Positions 8,393 to 16,869 of a DNA stretch of 34,917 nt are shown here, in pieces (the stretch's first letter is position 1; each line of letters opens with the position of its first letter). Source of the DNA: Chrysochromulina parva (Eukaryota; Haptophyta; Prymnesiales; Chrysochromulinaceae). The stretch is from assembly GCA_002887195.1 (NCBI GenBank), contig PJAB01000198.1:1-34917 (forward strand). Reading direction: 5' to 3'. Below the pieces are notes generated by a model. The model saw only the letters and a list, made by a program, of their open reading frames with translations, had not been told where the DNA came from and did not search any database. The translations under genes were made by a program, and so were the position numbers.

Positions 8393-9493
8393 ATGCCCGC
8401 TTCGCTCACCGACTATCTGTGCTATGGGGCCGTCGACCTCATCGACGGGCTCTCTGCTGAGCAGGTCAAGGATGCGCTCGCAGTGTCCTGCACAGAGATG
8501 GAGGCGCAACGGCAAGCGGCCCTTGCGGCTCTACTCCCGGGCAAGCGCTTGGTGCTGCCAGGTTTGGCGATGCTACACGCATTTCAAGCAACCCACGGCA
8601 AAGGATGCGCCTTGTCCAAGCTGCAGCCAGGCCCACTGCCAAACAAGGTACGCGAGGATGTGATGCTCCAGCTTTACCGCAAGATCAGCGGCGACAAGGT
8701 AACAGACGATGCAACCCTCTTGGACCAGGCAATCAAGATCTATCGGCGGCGAGTCAGTGGTACAAGACCTCCGGATGGCACGCTCTGGAGAAACGTCGGT
8801 CCGTCGAGGCCCGAGATTGGCGTCGAGATCCGCAACGCTGCGCTGTCCGCGGCTCTGCAATGGAAGGTCACGTTTAGCTCTCAGGAGCTCCAGGCGCTGT
8901 GTGTCAAGCGTTTGCACCATAATAGCTTCATTAAGGCTGGAGAAGACTATTATGAGGCGCTTGAGAAGCCATCTCTCGGGATGCGCAACTGGTTTGCGAG
9001 CTTGTCATTCCAGAAGCGCGAGCCGCTCTCCGGTAGTGAAGGTGCCGAGAGGCTACAGATCGAAGTGGCAGAGAATGGCCTCACGGTGCTGAGAAAGTGC
9101 CCAGACATGGACGTGGACGGACTGAAGGTCGGCATGGAGTGCTGGGTCATGGACCCCGCGCAATTTCCCCTGCTTGAAGTGCCCAGAGCTATGAGCAAAG
9201 AGGACAAACGGTGGTACCGCGGCCGGATCACCGCGATCAATTATCGATGCATGGTCACTCCAAGTTCTCTTGTTCTTGACACTCCGCCACCGATCAGCAT
9301 CAGGATCTTGGCCACCGCCGATGGAGCCACAGATGCCGCTCTGCTGCCCGGGCAGAGAGACTTTGTTTGCCGCAAGAAGCACCTCAGGCCGCTCAGGGAG
9401 GGTGACCTGGTCGCTTCGAGCACACCGCGACGTAGTGCAGTCGTCGGACCGTCGTCCGCCCGTCGTCACGCCGGGCACGCCGTGCACATATGA
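8393..9493 (+). CDS. Unrecognised protein with a Tudor/SH3-like segment
   Basis: A 366-aa protein from ATG 8393. The open frame extends upstream without an ATG. The first 230 residues look ordered and mixed alpha (DLIDGLSAEQVKDALAVSCT, LLDQAIKIYRRRVSGTRPPDG) but match no family I know. From about residue 245 the pattern DGLKVGMECWVMDP, then RWYRGRITAINYR, then LREGDLVAS recalls Tudor/SH3-type beta-barrels. Those bind methylated or polar peptides, where WYRG with a later acidic loop is typical. The last 25 residues are Ser/Arg/His-rich and may be read-through beyond an unseen splice site. No membrane segment or signal is visible. The WD40 gene follows about 200 bases downstream on the same strand. 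Confidence 0.6.
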   Translation: MPASLTDYLCYGAVDLIDGLSAEQVKDALAVSCTEMEAQRQAALAALLPGKRLVLPGLAMLHAFQATHGKGCALSKLQPGPLPNKVREDVMLQLYRKISGDKVTDDATLLDQAIKIYRRRVSGTRPPDGTLWRNVGPSRPEIGVEIRNAALSAALQWKVTFSSQELQALCVKRLHHNSFIKAGEDYYEALEKPSLGMRNWFASLSFQKREPLSGSEGAERLQIEVAENGLTVLRKCPDMDVDGLKVGMECWVMDPAQFPLLEVPRAMSKEDKRWYRGRITAINYRCMVTPSSLVLDTPPPISIRILATADGATDAALLPGQRDFVCRKKHLRPLREGDLVASSTPRRSAVVGPSSARRHAGHAVHI

Positions 9494-9699
9494 TCCGCGA
9501 AAGGCGAGGGTGTTTTCATCACCCCCCCCGTCGTAGAAGACGATAGCTAGCGCCTCGTGAACAGATTCTTCGATGAAAGACAATTGTGTCTTCACAGCCA
9601 AACTCCAGTTTCACATCTACATGTGATTTCGCGCCATCCTCAGTCTCTGCCTCCTCGCGCGCCTTGGCTCGCGCGCTCGAAACCATCGCGACCAACGTC

Positions 9700-12040
9700 A
9701 TGTTGACCCAGCGAGCCATACCGCACGTGCAGCCGCTGCTGCCCTCTGGTGCCTCCACCAGCCCGGGCGCAACGCGGCTCGCCGTCTCGGAGAGCATGCA
9801 CGTCATCCTCGTCGCCAAAGGCCATGCCATCGACTGCTTTGACCTTCAGATGTCCTTCCTATGCACGGCCCGGTTGCCTTCGCCGGCTGTCGAGCTGAGG
9901 TTTTCGCCGCACGACTCTAGCCTCCTCGCTGTCGGGACGGCTGCCGGCGATCTGCTCCTGATGCGCCTCCGCCGGGCGCCAGCGGATGGGCAGCTCGTGC
10001 TCTTCCACATCTTGCAACAGTGGAGCATGCGACCCGACGCGGCTCCGCTGACGGCCGCCGCGCCGGCCGATGTCGTGCGCTTCCACCCGTCACGTGACGA
10101 CCTCCTCGCAGTCGTCTGCAGTGGCCAAGTGCGCCTCCTCAGCCACGGCCTTGGCAAGCTCGCGATCTCTTCGCCTTGCTGCCGTGTGGATGACGACGGC
10201 GCTCACGACGGCGCCAACGCCACGGCGATCACCTGGTGCGGCTCGCTGCTCGCTGTGGGCCGCGCGAGCGGCGCCGTGCACCTCTGGCGCGTCGACGTGC
10301 CGCAGCGCTCCGACACACGAGCGGGCCTCGCGCTCGAACTGCCCCCCGGGGCGCAAACTCTCGTGAGCGTGCTACCAGCGCCTCCCACACGTTCGTCAGG
10401 CTCGTCAGGCTCGTCAGGGGTGCGCTGCCTCCGCTGGATGCCCTCTGAGGTCGAGGGGGAGGCCGAGGGCTCCGCGGGCGTGCTTCTCGTCGGCGACGAA
10501 CCCAGCCGTCTGCGAGCCTTCCGGCTGCCCTCTGCATGGTCCACCTCGGCGCATGGAGCCAATGGCGCTCAGTTGCTGGCCAACTTGCCTACTGGTCCTC
10601 TGCCCGGCGCGAGCGCCTTGGCGCACGTGAGCGAGCCGCTCACGCTGGGTGCGCACGTCGGCGGCGAGCTGCGCGCGACGATGCGCGCGTGCGCGACGAG
10701 GCTCAATGAATTTGACGAACCTCGGCGGCCGGACGATGTGACGAAACTTCGCACCTTCGAGGTGAGCCACCCTCGCTGGCTTCTGCTATCCGGGCCGGGC
10801 TCGCCATGCCTCTTCGCGATGCCCTACGGCCAGCCGACGACGGCGGACGCGCATCCCGCCCAACACGACGCGCATCATCCCGCCGCCGCGGCGGTACGCT
10901 TTCCGACGCCGACGGAATTGCTGTGCGCGCCCAACGTCGTCCTCGAGCCGCCGCCGTGCCACGTGTACGGCCTGCACCGGATCGCCTCTCGCGACTGCCG
11001 TGCCCGGGTCCATGCACGGATGATGGCCTCGACAGAGAGCCTGGCGGAGCCCGACACGGCGCCCAAGATGCCCGACACGGCGTCCATGAAGCCCGACACG
11101 GCGCCGACCCATCTTGGAGAAGGCACGGAGCTGCTGCTCGTGTTGAGCGACGTCGCGCTCCACGTCGTCCAACTGCGCGCGGACCCGGCGGGCGTGCTCA
11201 CGACGGCGCGCCACGCGTCCGAGCCGACCGAAGGGCCCAAGCTGAAGCCCAAGATGCCCGGCACGGCGCCACCGCTGGGGCGCGCGCCGCCGCGGCCGCC
11301 GCCGCCCGCACGTCCAGAGAAGCCGTACCCACAGCCGCTGGTCGCCCACCTGCTACCCGCCGCGCCTCGTCGGCCAGAGGGGCCCACGACGGCGCCCGTA
11401 ACGGCCGGCCGTGAGGCGTCGGCGCGGCCAGTTGTGTCCACGACGGCGCCCGTAACGGCAAGCCGTGAGGCGTCGGCGGTCGTCGACACCCACGACGGGC
11501 TCGTCCCCGGGTCGAATGCTGCCCTGCTCGCTCAGGTGACGAGCTGCTTGCGCCCGATTGCATGCTGATTGCGCCCCGATTGCATGCTGATTGCGCCCTG
11601 ATTGCATGCTGATTGGGCCCAATTCGAATCTGCCCGCGTAGGTGGCGGCTCTGGAAGCGCGCGCGCGCGGTGCAGAGGCCCGCGTCGCCGAGCTCCAAAC
11701 CTCCTTCGATCTCTTCATGGCGCAGAGCCAGCAGCAGCAGCAGCTCCTGCTGGTGGCGCTCGAGACGGCGCTCGAGAAGATGGCGGCCGAGCGCCGTCTC
11801 GGGCGCATCTCCGCCGTCGGGGCGGCACAGGGAAGTGCACCCTACGACTCCGAAGCGTTTGCATTCACACCTCCCGGGTCCCGTCAGCGGCAGGGGCGCC
11901 CACCTGAGGCGTCGTCGTGGGCGGCCTTGGATTCGTCAGACGATTCAGAGCTGTCGCCATCGGAGGCGTCGAACGAATCGGAGCCGACGTCGGCGCCCAT
12001 CTCCCCCACGCCCGTCGCGCGCATGCAAAATGCACGCTAA
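9700..12040 (+). CDS. WD40-repeat protein with C-terminal coiled coil (EDC4/Ge-1-like?)
   Basis: Exon 1 is 9700-11535 and exon 2 is 11642-12040, phase 0, for 744 aa. The frame is open upstream to 9586 but without an ATG. The N-terminal part shows beta-propeller repeats: VELRFSPHDSSLLAVGTAAG, VVRFHPSRDDLLAVVCSGQV, ITWCGSLLAVGRASGAVHLW and VRCLRWMP. A low-complexity middle follows (PDTAPKMPDTASMKPDTAP, Pro-rich). The splice joins NAALLAQ to VAALEARARGAEARVAELQ, making a continuous coiled coil that ends in an acidic Ser-rich tail (SSDDSELSPSEASNESE). Propeller, linker and coiled coil is the layout of EDC4/Ge-1, a scaffold of mRNA decapping, but the match is architectural only. The 106-base intron holds 22-bp repeats. 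The stop codon lies in a diverged repeat copy, so the natural C-terminus is uncertain. Confidence 0.68.
11536..11641 (+). repeat. WD40-gene intron with 22-bp repeats
   Basis: The intron runs from CTCAG/GTGACG to CGCGTAG/GTGGCG. It contains three to four head-to-tail copies of a 21-22-base unit, TTGCGCCC(C/T)GATTGCATGCTGA. The piece TGCATGCTGATTG also occurs just upstream of the 3' module in the methyltransferase intron at 33063-33075, which links this intron to the same family. It does not end in the TCATCAG module. The donor-side bases (GTGACGAGCT) only weakly resemble the next exon (GTGGCGGCTCT). Confidence 0.75.
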
Positions 12041-12400
12041 TTGCACGGGTCTCCCCCACGGCCACGCCCGTCGCGCGCTTGCTAGTTGCCGTGCAAGCTA
12101 ATCACGGCGAGCACGGGTGCGTCGCCCCAACGCACCTAGCACACCTGTGACGCGTTGTGTGATTGTCGTCGCGCGGTTCCGAGGAGCGAGGTTTTAGTTT
12201 ATTCGTAAATTTGAAATATGATTTGCGAGCGGTATGCTAACGTAGCATGCAGAGCACCCACTATCGTGCACCGACGGGCTGTCTCCCGCACGCCCACGCA
12301 CCCGTCGCGCCGCGCGCGCAAGCTAATTGGAAATTGCACGGCCACTCGCGACTCGGCCACGGGTCTTCCCCACGAGCCACGACGCCTGTCGCGCGGGGCG
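12001..12400 (+). repeat. Four diverged copies of a roughly 50-70-bp dispersed repeat
   Basis: Copies at about 12001-12048, 12051-12118, 12282-12353 and 12363-12400 share CTCCC(C/G)CACG, then CGCCCGTCGCGCGC. The first three also keep a TAATTGCACGG-like end. The first two flank a 28-base insert and resemble the direct-repeat layout of the introner-like introns, but without GT-AG ends. The first copy carries the stop of the WD40 gene. Confidence 0.6.
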
Positions 12401-13426
12401 ACCGATCACTGCCTTATGTACATGTTTGGCCACGCCCAACAAGCAGCAAGCAGCTCGTAATATGTGTGTATATTCGTCGACAAGTGCCACACCGACCCAC
12501 AACCGGCTGTACGGGCAGCGGGAGGCCCTCGCTCGCGTGGAGCGCTAGAGCTCCCGCGCGCCGGAGCGCCGCGAGGAACGCTTCATGGATACAGCAAAAT
12601 GCGAGCGCTCCGAAACATCAATGTTCTCAAGACCACACATGTCGAGGAAATGCGGTACGGTGTTCTCAGCTCCTCGTGGAGTCTCAGACAGGTTTTGCCA
12701 GTCCCGATTTGTCCAACTTTGGCCTCCGCATCGATTAGCGAGAGTGGGACGCCGCCTCGGAAGGCCACGCAGCGAAAGGCCAGACCATCTCGACCCTCGC
12801 GCTACGGACATCGAGACGGTCGTCAAGAATGCGACCGGAACATGTACAAGAAGGTGAGATCATGATGGCGCCCGCCGCCGCAGCCCACTGCCACCGCCAT
12901 CGCTACCATCCACCGCCTTCGGTCGCGTGCATACTCGCCCTCGCCCCACTCCAATCTCATTCCAATCTCCAGCGCTCCAATGCCAACCGTTCCCGCCCAT
13001 GGGCGGTCGGTCAAAAGCGATACGTACTCTCTGGGACAGTGCCTTGCGGGGTAATGAGCGGGCGCCGCTCTCCTCCATGCGGCGCTACCTCTCCATCTCG
13101 CGCACAGCCACTCACCTGACAGCCTGGCCACACAACGGTCCACCCACTTCGCCCCCGCGCGTCCGCCGTGTCACCTTTCTTTTCGCCCTCTCGCCGCCGT
13201 GCTGCGCGCAGATGCGCGACTGCAAGCTCCTCCCCGCCAGCTTCAACTTCACAAGCTCTCAGCGCCAGCCTTCCTGAATAAGATGCGTCCTTTCATCGCG
13301 CGCCGAAGAACAAAGACCGAGACAACAGAGTTCACGAACCGTGCCTCCATGCGCTGTACTTGTATGCACGACAAAATTGCGGGTGTGAAAGTGAGCCCTT
13401 CTTGTGTGTCTGAGCGGGAAGTCCGA
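12041..13426. other. Intergenic region, about 1.4 kb
   Basis: Apart from the dispersed repeats before 12400, I see no supported gene. A minus-strand frame at 12545-12826 has an unusually balanced composition for this genome but no recognisable motif, and its neighbourhood is less GC-rich. The right end is the 5' region of the SFI1-like gene, whose frame is open from 13199 with an alternative ATG at 13283. Confidence 0.4.
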
Positions 13427-14566
13427 ATGTCAATCGAGGAACCCGACGCGACGGTAGCGCTGTCTTCCCTATGCCGGAACGTAGAACGTTGGTTGGAGCT
13501 GCAAGCCGACTCTGCAGCCGCACTCCTCAGCGCCGCGGAGCAGGAGCACCAGCAGTTGCTCACGGCTCTCGACACGGTCGAGAAGCAATGCGCAGACACT
13601 CAGTCGCTCGTGCAACTCCGCGCAGCAGCAGCAGCACAGTCAGATGCGGCCGCGCCGAGCACGCCACCGCGCTCGGCGGTCGCCACCGCCGCGAGCCTGT
13701 TATCCACTAGGAAGGTCAAAACTTCGTTCCCTGCGATCGAGACCGTGCTAGCAGCAAGGGCCCGACGCATCCCGCCGCTGCACGATTCACCTCCGCTTCC
13801 GTTTCCATCGCTTGATGTGGAGTCGCCACCTCGTCCGCGGCTCTCTCCTCCCACGCCGCTAACGATGCTCACCCTCGTCGGCGGCGACTCGCCGGCGGCG
13901 CGCCAGCTGCGCCTCGTCTTTGTGCGGCACGGCCTGCGGAAGTGGCGTGCGACGCGTCGGTGCACGGCTGCAGTCACCGAGCTGCTGCTCTCGCGAGGCG
14001 CCGCGGCCGCACCGGCGCTGACCAAGGCGGCTGCACTGCGCCGCCTCGCCCATCGCTCGCACGAAGCCCTCGCGATCGAAGTGAATGAGGCGTGGGCGCT
14101 ACGCGCGGCCCTCAAGGGTCACTGGCGTCGCCTGTGCACAGGCGGGGTGCGCGCGGCGAGCTCGCTCCGCTGCCTTAGGACGGCAGTGGAGCACTCACGA
14201 CCCGCGCTGCTGCGGCGTGCGGTGCGCGGCTGGGCCGCATGCTCTGCCGCGGCGCGAGCGTGCTGCCTCGCCTCGGCTCTCGGCGCTGTGAAGGCGCGCC
14301 GTGCCGAGCACGCCATGGCCCTCCGTCGCTGGAGAGGGTGGGTGCTGCGACGAGCGGCGTGGCGCCGACGCGTCGTGCGGCGCACGGAGGCCGCTGGCGG
14401 CTGGGCGGCGGTCCACTTGCCCGCCATGAAGGCCTTCGATGCGCGGGCCGTCTTCGTTGAGGAGGGTGCCTCCGCGATGGCGGACGCCTATCGGCGCAGG
14501 CGCACCGCAGCCGTGGTGCTGTGCCGGTGGCTTAGCGTCGTGGTGCGGACGGCGCCCGCGGTGTAA
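13427..14566 (+). CDS. SFI1-like Trp/Arg-repeat protein (putative centrin binder)
   Basis: 380 aa from ATG 13427. An in-frame ATG at 13283 would add 48 residues. Residues 1-65 look like a coiled coil (LCRNVERWLELQADSAAALL onward). After a Pro-rich linker comes a basic helical half with spaced hydrophobic-Trp-Arg units: FVRHGLRKWRATRR, ALKGHWRRLC, LLRRAVRGWAAC, ALRRWRGWVLRRAAWRRRVV and VVLCRWLSVVV. This spacing is like the SFI1 repeats that load centrin at basal bodies and spindle poles. Roughly five to six units are visible, far fewer than in yeast or human SFI1. Low-complexity Ala/Arg helices can mimic the pattern, so the call is moderate. No intron or signal peptide is seen. Confidence 0.55.
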   Translation: MSIEEPDATVALSSLCRNVERWLELQADSAAALLSAAEQEHQQLLTALDTVEKQCADTQSLVQLRAAAAAQSDAAAPSTPPRSAVATAASLLSTRKVKTSFPAIETVLAARARRIPPLHDSPPLPFPSLDVESPPRPRLSPPTPLTMLTLVGGDSPAARQLRLVFVRHGLRKWRATRRCTAAVTELLLSRGAAAAPALTKAAALRRLAHRSHEALAIEVNEAWALRAALKGHWRRLCTGGVRAASSLRCLRTAVEHSRPALLRRAVRGWAACSAAARACCLASALGAVKARRAEHAMALRRWRGWVLRRAAWRRRVVRRTEAAGGWAAVHLPAMKAFDARAVFVEEGASAMADAYRRRRTAAVVLCRWLSVVVRTAPAV

Positions 14567-14734
14567 ACATCAGCTGGTGCTCACGTCACGGGGTCCACCC
14601 AGAATTGGAAGTGTGAAATGATGCCAATTGTTAACACCACTCGGCGCTCTGAACGGCGCTCCGATCTGATTTTCATGAGGACGGAACTCTTATCGCTGAA
14701 CGTCGCGTCGACGTAAAGCACACCATAGCACCAC

Positions 14735-16002
14735 ATGGGCAGTAGTAGCAGCACGCCGAGTACTCCGGCAAAGGTGCTCCCGAGCCCACGGCAGTCGCTT
14801 CCGAGTCCACGGCAGGCTCCACCTCCGAGTCCAAGGCGGGCTCCACTACCCTCCGAAAGCAGCAGCAGCAGCAAGGCTGGAGCGCCGCCGCCGACGACGA
14901 CTCCGCGGCTGGCCCCGCAGGAACTGCTCCTGCGGCTCGAGGGGCCAAAACTCGAGGCCCCACTCGAGCGGCTCTCCATTGCCGAGCTCCGTATCTTCAT
15001 CGAGGTGGCCGAGCTCCCTATGCCCGAGGGCAAGCTCGAAAAGGCCGACTTGGTGACTCGCGCGAGGTGTCTCGGACCGCTAAGTGGCCTGCGGCCAGCG
15101 CAGCTCAAGCGGCTGATTGAGGCGACGGCGCACGAGCACTCCGGCTGCGTCGAGAAGGCCGAGCTGATCGCGTGCCTGCTCGCGGCCATCGAGGCCGGAG
15201 GCAAGGCAACGACGCGGGAGCGGCCCGTGACGGACGAGCACGGACTCGAGCCCGGCAAGAGTAACTTTCGTCTGGCGGCGCAGGAATGGAGCGAGCGCGA
15301 GCGCGAGCTGGCCGACGAGATGGCCGCGCGCGCGCGCACGGCGGCCGAGCGCTACCGTACCGAAGAGACGCTCAAGGCGCGCGCGATGCTCGCAGCTGCC
15401 GAGGTGGAAGAGCAAAAAGAGGCCGAGGAGCGCGAGGCGGCGGCGGCGGAGAGGCGCTGGCTGCAGGAGCGCAAGGTGCTGCTGCAAGTGGAGGCAGCTA
15501 ACCAACAGGTCAAGCTGCTCGAGAAGCGCCTCGCCCTCTAATGACCTCTAATGACCTCTGATGACCTCTGATGACGCCCTTGATTGCCTCCCTCATCAGG
15601 TCAAGCTGCTCGAGAAGCGCCTCGCCCTCGAGCATGAGCAGCAGAAGCGTCAGGCCGCCGAGCGCGATCATCTCGAGGCGAAGCTACGAGAGGCAACCCA
15701 GGCTACTGTGAGGGCGCACGCCTCGGAGGCAGCCCACGCGGCCGAGTCGCAGATTACGCGCCTGCAGCTCGAGGACAACCAGCGCCAGATGGAGCAGCTG
15801 CAGGTGCGGATCCGGCGCTCCAAGGGAGGGCCGCCTGATGACCTCTGATGACCTCTGATGACCTCTGATGACCTCTGATGACCTCTGATGACCTCTGATG
15901 ACCTCTGATGACCTCTGATGACCTCTGATGACCTCTGATGGCCTCCCTCATCAGGTACGAGCAGTCGCTGTGCCACCGCTCGCCGTTGGGCTTCCATGCT
16001 GA
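14735..16002 (+). CDS. Myristoylation-motif coiled-coil protein with SAP-like helices, three exons
   Basis: Exons are 14735-15508, 15600-15803 and probably 15955-16002, giving 341 aa. The protein begins MGSSSSTP, a good N-myristoylation motif (Gly2, Ser6), followed by a Pro/Ser spacer with LPSPRQ repeats. Two helical modules follow at about residues 78-160 (LSIAELRIFIEVAELP with EKADLV, and LRPAQLKRLIEAT with EKAELI). They resemble SAP or MANF C-terminal modules. From about residue 185 a long Glu/Ala/Arg coiled coil runs across the first intron (AANQQ/VKLLEKRLALEHEQQKR). It may be a membrane-tethered scaffold. After exon 2 the conserved acceptor puts translation in a frame that stops 15 codons later. 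The sulfotransferase frame downstream is reached only by using a poor acceptor at 15964. Confidence 0.68.
15509..15599 (+). mobile_element. Introner-like intron with a perfect 30-bp target duplication
   Basis: A 91-base intron (AACAG/GTCAAG to CATCAG/GTCAAG). Its first 30 bases (15509-15538, coding VKLLEKRLAL) are identical to the first 30 bases of exon 2 (15600-15629). The remaining 61 bases are about four TGACCTCTGA-like decamers followed by TTGATTGCCTCCCTCATCAG. If the intron is retained, translation stops at the TAATGA junction. This is the cleanest and apparently youngest member of the family. Confidence 0.85.
15804..15954 (+). mobile_element. Introner-like intron with ten perfect 10-bp repeats
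   Basis: A 151-base intron from CTGCAG/GTGCGG to CATCAG/GTACGA. Positions 15841-15940 are ten perfect copies of ACCTCTGATG, followed by GCCTCCCTCATCAG. Unlike its neighbour, the donor-side sequence (GTGCGGATCCGGCGC) does not match the start of the next exon (GTACGAGCAGTCGCT). The coding frames on the two sides also disagree in phase. Confidence 0.82.
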
Positions 16003-16621
16003 GTACTGCAACCGTTACTTTCTGCCCAAATATGGAGACGTGCAGAATCCAGCCTCGCACGTCGCGTTTGCGGCCGCGCACTGCACCGAGGTCACCTCGC
16101 GCTCCCTCACCGCGGCGAACGGCATCCCGGACGCCCGGCGCTTCCTCTTGCAGACGGTCAAGTTCGTGGGCATCACGGAGCACTTCCTCGAGTCCGTCTG
16201 CCTCTTCTTGTACCAGGTGGGGCGCTTCCGACGGGACCTTTGCACGTGCGATGGTACGAGCGGCCGGCCGCTGCGCGTGATGCGCGAGCTGCCATCTCCG
16301 CCCGAATTCGACCTTGAGATGCAGCGCCGCGGCGCGCAGGGCATTCCACAGCTGCGCCTGACCGATGCCGAGCTCGGGAGGCGCTCGCCTAATGACGAGG
16401 CCTTGTATGGGGAGCTGCTCCGAGCGTTCAAGCATCGTATTCACGCCCTCGAGCTTGCCGTCAATGCGAGCGTCTGGTCGTGCGGCCATCGGCGCAAGCA
16501 GTTGCAGATCCGACTGGCGGGGCTCTTGAGTGGCAGCAGCAAAGGTGGCGGCGGAGGTGGCGGCAAAGGCGGGGGCTTCAAAGGCGGCGGAGGCGGCGGA
16601 GGCATGAAAGGTGGCGGGTGA
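15955..16621 (+). pseudogene. C-terminal half of a carbohydrate sulfotransferase, 5' part missing
   Basis: The frame through this stretch (open from 15938) encodes the C-terminal half of a Golgi-type sulfotransferase. Visible pieces are FHAEYCNRYFLPKYGDV, the family signature VKFVGITEHFLESVCLFLY, and NDEALYGELLRAFKHRI. These enzymes move sulfate from PAPS to glycans. The PAPS-binding 5' loop (PKxGxT type) and the RDP-type 3' motif, which should lie upstream, are absent; the upstream exons belong to a coiled-coil gene. The fragment ends in a Gly/Lys tail (KGGG repeats). The conserved acceptor gives it phase 2, whereas the preceding exon ends in phase 0. It is either a broken or chimeric gene, or the tail of a fusion spliced at 15964/15965. 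An ATG at 15938, inside the intron module, could also open it. Confidence 0.6.
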
Positions 16622-16869
16622 GGTGGTGGGATGCATCGAATATTGAGTTAGACTCCAAACCAAGGCTTAGCCTTTGGTGTGTGTGCTCTGCCCTAATCGC
16701 CGAAGACAAGAGCGTTCTGAGCGTGTGTGCGTGTGCGGACTGTTAAAACCAAACGGGTCCTAGCGCTAGCCAATTGGTCCTAGCTTTCACACCTTTGGAC
16801 ACTTTTAATACTGGCTCAAATTTGCATGCAACGATTCGAGCGGCGGGCGGACGCGGGCACGTCCTAGAG

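Noticed and set aside
12545..12826. Minus-strand frame with balanced composition
   Set aside because: No start context, no motif and no neighbouring exon that continues it. It remains possible but unsupported.
15841..15940. CRISPR-like array
   Set aside because: The units are contiguous 10-mers without spacers, inside a eukaryotic spliceosomal intron.
15668..16663. 331-codon minus-strand frame with GHQRSSEVIR repeats
   Set aside because: The repeats are translated decamers from the intron array, and the rest is antisense to coiled-coil and sulfotransferase exons.
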